Assembly (NCBI GenBank): GCA_007131285.1 | Contig: SLQV01000148.1 | Location: forward strand, 1-37,089 | DNA from: Myxococcales bacterium | GTDB taxonomy: Bacteria > Myxococcota_A > Polyangia > Polyangiales > SLQV01 | Direction: 5' to 3' | DNA length: 37,089 bases | Shown: piece by piece, positions 31,907-37,089 of the stretch | How positions within the stretch are numbered: position 1 is the first letter of the stretch | Layout of the letters: each line of letters begins with the position of its first letter | The notes under the pieces: model-generated | What the model saw: only the letters and a program-made list of their open reading frames with translations | Told to the model about the DNA's origin: nothing | The model's database searches: none | Made by a program: the position numbers and the translations under genes

Positions 31907-34639
31907 CTAGGGAGCCAGGGTCGCACGCGCAAGACTTTGGGCGGTGGCCAGCGCATCTTCGAGGCCGGCGGCCTGGGAGCCACCCGCTTGGGCGAAGTCA
32001 GTGCGGCCACCGCCACCGCCTTGAATCTTTGGGGCGGCAGCCTGAATCAGTGACTTGGCTGATATCCGATCTTCCAGACCCTTGCTGACGCCAATCGCAA
32101 GCAGGGCTTTGCCGTCGGCACTTCGCGTGCCAAGGATGACCACGGCGGGCGCGTGCTGTTGCTTCAGTTTGTCGATGCGCTCGCGCAGCACGGCGATATC
32201 CGTTGACGGTGTGACCTCAGCCAGCAGATTCACGCCGCCGACTGCTTCGATCTGCGTTTTCGAGGCGCCCGCGGCGCCTTCGACAAGCTGGCGCTTGAGC
32301 GCCTGAACGGTCTTTTGTAGCGCTCGCTGCTCTTCGAGTAGGCGTTCAATGCGCTCGCAGAGCTGATCGGGGCTGGTTTTCAAAAGCTGGCCAAGCCTCA
32401 AAAGGCGCCCGGATTCATCCTGGGCGTAGGCGAGTGCCGCACTGCCCGCTACCGCCTCAATTCGACGCACACCGGCGGCAAGGGAGGATTCGCTTACGAT
32501 GCGAAAGCTGCCGATATCGCCGGTAAAATTCACGTGCGTACCGCCGCACAGCTCTTTGGAAGTCCCCATGGTCAGTACGCGAACCTCCGCACCGTATCGC
32601 GCTTCGAACAGACCGACAGCACCAGCGGCCTTGGCCGCTTCTAGGTCGCAGATGTCGGTCGTCACTGCTTCGTTGGCCATGATTGCCGCATTAACGGCGC
32701 GCTCGATGCGGCTGAGTTGCTCAGGACTCAAGGCCGTCGCAGCACTGAAATCGAAACGAAGCCGCGCCGGACCAACGTACGAGCCCTTCTGCGTCGCCTG
32801 GGGCCCGAGCTCGGCGCGGAGCGCTTCGTGAAGCAGGTGAGTCACCGAGTGGTGGCGGCGAATTGCCCGACGGCGAGGGCTGTCGATAGTGAGTTCAACC
32901 TTGTGACTAGACTCAAGACTGCCTTCATCGACGCGCACCTGATGAAATACCACGCCCTCTCGTGGTCGCTGGGTGTCAAGAATCGTCGCGCGCACGCCGG
33001 GTGCGCTGAGTGTGCCTGTATCGCCGACTTGGCCGCCCGATTCGGCGTAGTAGGGGGTCACGTCGGTCACGACATAGCCCGTGCTCCCTGCCGCGAGCCG
33101 CGTTTGAGGTTCAGCGTTGGGATCGAGCAGGGCCAACACCCGCGCTGAGGCTTGCTCGCGTTCGTAGCCGACAAAGCGCGTGGGGGGCAGGTCGCGCTCT
33201 GCCAGCGCGAAGCCCTCCGCAAGGGCGGCGCTGCCCACTTTAGAGCCGGCGCTGCGCTGCCGGGCCGCTTCCATCGCTGCTTCGAAACCGGCGACATCTA
33301 CCGCAAAGCCGCGTTCTCGGCCGATCACCTCGAGCAAATCGAGGGGAAAGCCGAAGGTGTCGTACAAGTTAAAAGCAACGTCACCGGACAAGCTAGGCAG
33401 ACCGCTCGCGCTGTGTGCAACCGAAGGCGCATCAGGTGTCGAAGCCGGCGCGTGGGTTTCGATGAGGTCGAGACCGCGCTTGAGGGTCGCGTGAAACCGC
33501 CCCTCCTCCTGGCGCACGACATCGGAAATCAGGGCGCGTCGGTCGACCAGCTCTGGGTAGGCCTGGCCGTATTGGTCCACGACCACGCCCGCGCACTCTG
33601 CTAGAAATCCCGGACCCAAACCAAGGCTCTGGGCGTGCCTGATAGCGCGACGCATCACGCGGCGAAGCACGTAAGCGCGACCATCACGGTCGGGAAAGAT
33701 GCCCTCGGCGATCAGGAATGCCGAGGTACGCGCGTGGTCGGCGATGACCCGCAGCGCCACGTCCTCGGGCGAAGGGCTACTTCGATAGCGCACGCCGGCG
33801 AGCTTGGCGGCGGCGTCGAGAATAGGCCGCAGCAGGTCGGTATCATAATTGCTCGTGACGCCTTGCATGACGGCGGCGAAGCGTTCGAGCCCGGCACCAG
33901 TATCGATACAAGGCGCGGGCAGTGGCGCAAAGTTGCCGGCAAGATCGCGCTCGAATTGCATGAAGACCAGGTTCCAGAGTTCGACCCAGCCCGCGCCCGC
34001 GCTGTCGGGCTCCGCACCAAAGGCCGAGACGTCCGGCGTGCCTTCACCAAAGAAAAAGTGAATCTCGGAGCACGGGCCGCAGGGGCCGGTTTCACCCATC
34101 TGCCAGAAGTTGTCCGCAACGCCGCAACGTAGGACGCGCTCATCCTTTAGACCCGCGATGCGCTTCCAGAGGGCCGCCGCCTCGTCATCAGCAGCTAGAC
34201 CGTTCTCACCGCCAAACACAGTCACCACAAGGTGAGACTCGGGCAGCCCGAGGGTTTCGGTGACAAACTTCCAAGCGAGCTCGATAGCCTGCTCCTTGAA
34301 GTAGTCGCCGAAGGAAAAGTTGCCTAGCATCTCGAAGAAGGTGTGATGACGCGCGGTGACGCCCACATTCTCAAGGTCGTTATGCTTGCCACTGATGCGT
34401 ATGCACTTCTGCGCGCTGGTTGCGCGCGAGGCGGGTGCTGCGGCGCGTCCGATGAACACATCCTTGAAGGGCGCCATACCAGCGTTGACGAACATGAGCG
34501 TTGGGTCGTTCGCGGGCACGAGGCTGCCCGAAGGCACAATGCGGTGACCCTCCCCATGAAAAAAATCGAGAAAGCCGCGGCGCAGGCCGGCGCCAGTGCG
34601 CAAGCTTTCGGACTTTGGGAACACCTTGACGTTTCGCAT
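31907..34639 (-). CDS. alaS: Alanyl-tRNA synthetase
   Basis: It charges tRNA-Ala and edits mischarged Ser/Gly. From the ATG at 34639 it is 910 aa; the frame extends to 34711, but those 24 residues are not family-like. The class II catalytic domain is N-terminal (GLRRGFLDFF, RHHTFFEMLGNFSFGDYFK, then ETGPCGPCSEIHF). The tRNA-recognition domain follows. The editing domain shows the zinc ligands HxxxH (His597, His601, in HSVTHLLHEAL) and CGGTH (Cys698, His702). A C-Ala domain (VVILGTRSADGKALLAIG, then GGGGRTDFAQAGG) completes the enzyme. Convergent with the LysM-DUF882 gene and divergent from recN. Confidence 0.97.
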   Translation of the reverse strand: MRNVKVFPKSESLRTGAGLRRGFLDFFHGEGHRIVPSGSLVPANDPTLMFVNAGMAPFKDVFIGRAAAPASRATSAQKCIRISGKHNDLENVGVTARHHTFFEMLGNFSFGDYFKEQAIELAWKFVTETLGLPESHLVVTVFGGENGLAADDEAAALWKRIAGLKDERVLRCGVADNFWQMGETGPCGPCSEIHFFFGEGTPDVSAFGAEPDSAGAGWVELWNLVFMQFERDLAGNFAPLPAPCIDTGAGLERFAAVMQGVTSNYDTDLLRPILDAAAKLAGVRYRSSPSPEDVALRVIADHARTSAFLIAEGIFPDRDGRAYVLRRVMRRAIRHAQSLGLGPGFLAECAGVVVDQYGQAYPELVDRRALISDVVRQEEGRFHATLKRGLDLIETHAPASTPDAPSVAHSASGLPSLSGDVAFNLYDTFGFPLDLLEVIGRERGFAVDVAGFEAAMEAARQRSAGSKVGSAALAEGFALAERDLPPTRFVGYEREQASARVLALLDPNAEPQTRLAAGSTGYVVTDVTPYYAESGGQVGDTGTLSAPGVRATILDTQRPREGVVFHQVRVDEGSLESSHKVELTIDSPRRRAIRRHHSVTHLLHEALRAELGPQATQKGSYVGPARLRFDFSAATALSPEQLSRIERAVNAAIMANEAVTTDICDLEAAKAAGAVGLFEARYGAEVRVLTMGTSKELCGGTHVNFTGDIGSFRIVSESSLAAGVRRIEAVAGSAALAYAQDESGRLLRLGQLLKTSPDQLCERIERLLEEQRALQKTVQALKRQLVEGAAGASKTQIEAVGGVNLLAEVTPSTDIAVLRERIDKLKQQHAPAVVILGTRSADGKALLAIGVSKGLEDRISAKSLIQAAAPKIQGGGGGRTDFAQAGGSQAAGLEDALATAQSLARATLAP

Positions 34640-34674
34640 GAGCAGCGCCGAGTGTAGCGCCGCAATGCCGGAAC

Positions 34675-34700
34675 TGCATGCCAAAGCGGGGCCGCATGCA
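34675..34700. repeat. Inverted repeat in the alaS-recN divergent region
   Basis: TGCATGC (34675-34681) and GCATGCA (34694-34700) are exact reverse complements, 12 bases apart, between the two divergent genes (alaS from 34639, recN from 34752). It could be an operator for either. It does not match the proteobacterial LexA box. Confidence 0.4.
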
Positions 34701-34751
34701 CCGCTCGGCAACGCGCTGGATCCGCCGCAACCACTGCGCTAGCGTTCAGGC

Positions 34752-36713
34752 GTGCTGCGCTGTCTTCGTATTCGTCATCTCGCGCTCATCGAACACCTAG
34801 AACTCGAACTTGGGCCGGGACTCACGGTTGTTACCGGTGAAACTGGCGCGGGCAAATCGATGCTTATCGATGCGCTAGAGCTGGTCTTTGGCGGCAAGAG
34901 CCATGCGGAACACGTACGCCAGGGCGCGGCCGCCGCGGAGGTCGAGGCATCTTTCGACCTACATTCATGCCCAGAAAGTCTGCGCACCGAACTCGAAGAG
35001 CGCGATCTGATCGACGAAGATGACGCCTTGACGCTACGCCGGGTCGTCACCGACGGCGGACGCTCACGTGCTTACATTAATGGCCGTCAGGTACCGCGGG
35101 CAACGCTCGCACAAGCGGCAGCGTTGCTCGCGGACATCGCCTCCCAGCATGAGCATCATATGTTGGCCCAGCCTCAAGCGCACCGACACTACCTAGACGC
35201 CTTTGCAAAAGCCGACGACGTGCTCGCGTCTTATCGGGATGCTTACCAGCGCTGGATCCGCCTCAAGACTACGCTTGAATCCCTCGTACACTCAGCGGAC
35301 GAACGCGAACGCCAATCGGATTTTTTGCGCTTTCAGTTAGATGAAATCGAGGCGCTGCTGAGCGAAGTCGATGACGAGGAGCGCCTTTTCCAGGAGGTGG
35401 CACGGGAACGCCACGGCGAGCGACTTGCCCGGGAGGCCGGTGGTGCAGCCACGGCGCTCATCGATGCCGAAGACGCCCTTGTCGATGGACTGCGGCGCGT
35501 CGAACGCACCTTAAGTGAGCTTGCACGTGTCGATGGCAGCCTCGCCCTCATCGCAGAGACCTTCAACAGTCACGTACTAGGCATTGAGGAGGCTGGTCGT
35601 GAACTGAGCCGCTACGCCGATGCAGTCACGGTAGACGTCCCGCGGGCCGAGGCTCTTTCTGCGCTAGTGGACCGGCTGGTCAAGCTGAAGCGCAAGTATG
35701 GCCCCGACCTCGATTCCATTCGCGCGTTTGCCGAGGCCGCGCGCACTGAGCTTGGCGAGCTCGAATCCGCCGAATCGACCACGGGCGAAGTGCGAGTGGA
35801 ACTCAAGCAGGTGCAAAGCGAGGTGCTTCGGCTTGGCAAGCTGCTCTCGGTCCGACGTACTCAAGCGGCTGCCCATCTGTCGACGCGTATCTCTGCACTC
35901 TTGCACGATCTGGGCATGGGCGAAGCCCGCGTCGTCGTTGATGTCGCCGCACGTCTGGCAAGCGGTTCCGCTGGCCATTCCGCCCTGCACGAGGCAAGTC
36001 TGCGCCAAGAGCGTGCTGGTGCCGAGGACATGTTAACGGAATCCGCACAGAACGGCAGCATGGTGTCCAGTCCACTTGACGAGAACCAGCGGGCGCTAGC
36101 CGCAACCAGCGCGCAGCCCTTACCCGGACCTTTTGGCTTGGACGACGTAGCTTTTCTCATCGCCCCGAACCGCGGCGAAGCGCTACGGCCACTGCATAGC
36201 GTCGCGAGCGGCGGCGAGCTTTCGCGCTCACTTCTCGCTATTAAGTGCGCGCTCGCCGAGACTGCGCCGCGCACACTCTACGTGTTTGACGAGGTGGACG
36301 CAGGCGTAGGCGGCGCAGTGGGTGAGGTTATCGGGACCAAACTCAGTGCACTTGGCACCCATCAGCAGGTACTCTGCATTACGCATCTGCCACAAATTGC
36401 CGCCTACGGCACCACCCATATTCACGTAGCCAAGACTAGCGAGGGCACACGGACACACAGCCACGCGCGCCATCTGGACCGCGTCGAGCGCCAGCGCGAA
36501 ATCGCACGAATGCTCGGGGGCATTAACGTTACCGCAACAACCGAGGCTCTCGCCGCCGAGCTTATAGCCGACGCGCAGGCGCGTGTTTCACAGGCCGCCA
36601 TGCCCCTGCAAAGCACACTGCCTTCCACGAATAAACAAGCCAACAACAGGCAGAACTACACCAAGCCTTCCGGCGACGAGCCCAGAGCTCCCAGGCCCCG
36701 CCGCCGCGCTTGA
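34752..36713 (+). CDS. recN: DNA repair protein RecN, enlarged
   Basis: An SMC-like ATPase that organises broken DNA ends in recombinational repair. It is 653 aa against the usual 550-580. Walker A is GETGAGKS at 29-36, followed by the coiled-coil arms (roughly 150-390), the ABC signature SGGELS at 486-491 and Walker B TLYVFDEVDAG at 508-518. It differs from standard RecN in two places: a Ser/Glu/Ala/Gln-rich insert of about 50 residues at 405-455, just before the ATPase C-half, and a basic tail from about 615 ending RAPRPRRRA. It starts with GTG 112 bp from the alaS start, and a weak AGG lies upstream. Confidence 0.95.
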   Translation: MLRCLRIRHLALIEHLELELGPGLTVVTGETGAGKSMLIDALELVFGGKSHAEHVRQGAAAAEVEASFDLHSCPESLRTELEERDLIDEDDALTLRRVVTDGGRSRAYINGRQVPRATLAQAAALLADIASQHEHHMLAQPQAHRHYLDAFAKADDVLASYRDAYQRWIRLKTTLESLVHSADERERQSDFLRFQLDEIEALLSEVDDEERLFQEVARERHGERLAREAGGAATALIDAEDALVDGLRRVERTLSELARVDGSLALIAETFNSHVLGIEEAGRELSRYADAVTVDVPRAEALSALVDRLVKLKRKYGPDLDSIRAFAEAARTELGELESAESTTGEVRVELKQVQSEVLRLGKLLSVRRTQAAAHLSTRISALLHDLGMGEARVVVDVAARLASGSAGHSALHEASLRQERAGAEDMLTESAQNGSMVSSPLDENQRALAATSAQPLPGPFGLDDVAFLIAPNRGEALRPLHSVASGGELSRSLLAIKCALAETAPRTLYVFDEVDAGVGGAVGEVIGTKLSALGTHQQVLCITHLPQIAAYGTTHIHVAKTSEGTRTHSHARHLDRVERQREIARMLGGINVTATTEALAAELIADAQARVSQAAMPLQSTLPSTNKQANNRQNYTKPSGDEPRAPRPRRRA

Positions 36714-36902
36714 AACGGGCGCGCACAGTGCAAGCCGGGGGGCCGTGCGCGTCCGCCTCGAGTTTGACCGAGTCCGCCAGGCCGCGCCGTGCCTTTAGCC
36801 AGACAGGCATAGCTCGCTTGTGGGCACACATAGCGTACTGTCAGACGGGTGCTCACGCACCGACAGCCGTGCTACGTGCCTGCCAACACGCGGAGGCGCG
36901 GC

Positions 36903-37089
36903 ATGCACATCAAGACTCACATCGATATCCTTGCAGACGCAGATGCGGTATGGCGCGTGCTTGCGCATACGGAATCCTACGCCGCTTGGAACCCTTTCGT
37001 TCGAGAGCTCTCTGGCAAACTGGAAGCGGGGCAGAAGCTTAGGGCGTTAATTCAGCCTCCCGGCAAGTCCGCGATGGTCTTCAAGCCCC
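36903..37089 (+). CDS. SRPBCC-domain (polyketide cyclase/START-like) protein, cut by the window end
   Basis: The ATG at 36903 has a good ribosome site, GGAGG at 36892-36896, six bases upstream. The 62 codons visible give an N-terminal beta-alpha-alpha pattern typical of SRPBCC ligand-binding proteins: IKTHIDILADADAVWRVLAH, then SYAAWNPFVRELSG, with the diagnostic W-NPF. The frame is open to the window end. Family members bind hydrophobic ligands, but the specific function is unknown. It may start a transcript after recN. Confidence 0.8.
   Translation, partial: MHIKTHIDILADADAVWRVLAHTESYAAWNPFVRELSGKLEAGQKLRALIQPPGKSAMVFKP

Overview
The window looks like a stretch of chromosome from a Gram-negative, GC-rich bacterium, most likely a Myxococcota/deltaproteobacterial lineage. 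The signs are outer-membrane-type lipoproteins, a type IV pilus alignment complex with a PilQ secretin, a multi-GAF histidine kinase, long disordered Ala/Pro/Ser/Gln tails on conserved enzymes, and frequent GTG/TTG starts. The lineage is inferred from gene content; no 16S rRNA or other marker in the window fixes it. There is no phage, insertion sequence, CRISPR array or rRNA. Most genes are on the minus strand.

Layout. 1-487 is non-coding, with an inverted repeat and a duplicated 20-bp motif. Then come an RluA-family pseudouridine synthase (+) and two tandem paralogous secreted lipoproteins of unknown function (-) behind a recognisable promoter. Next are inorganic pyrophosphatase (+) and, convergent and overlapping with it, a three-gene operon (-) encoding type III polyketide synthase, an isoprenylcysteine-methyltransferase-like O-methyltransferase and an FAD monooxygenase. 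This order matches the srsABC logic for methylated and oxidised phenolic lipids or alkylquinones. A repeat-rich 640-bp non-coding stretch leads to initiator tRNA-fMet (-) with its own promoter.

The gatC-gatA-gatB-mtnA operon (-) is fully overlapped (translationally coupled). It is followed upstream by fabH, tyrS, a GAF-GAF histidine kinase, a LysM exported protein, accA, a lipoprotein, a fused shikimate kinase/3-dehydroquinate synthase (aroKB), and pilQ-pilP-pilO-pilN-pilM (all -). The pilMNOPQ-aroK-aroB order recalls the gammaproteobacterial arrangement, here with aroK and aroB fused. Divergent from pilM is a LysM-LysM-DUF882/M15-like cell-wall protein (+). Convergent with that is alaS (-), which is divergent from recN (+). 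The window ends inside an SRPBCC-domain gene (+).

Most of the window is housekeeping: translation quality and charging (gatCAB, tyrS, alaS, fMet tRNA, rluA), lipid synthesis (fabH, accA), the aromatic pathway, repair (recN) and pilus assembly. The accessory parts worth attention are the phenolic-lipid operon, the twin unknown lipoproteins, the aroKB fusion inside the pil locus, and repeats beside the initiator tRNA.
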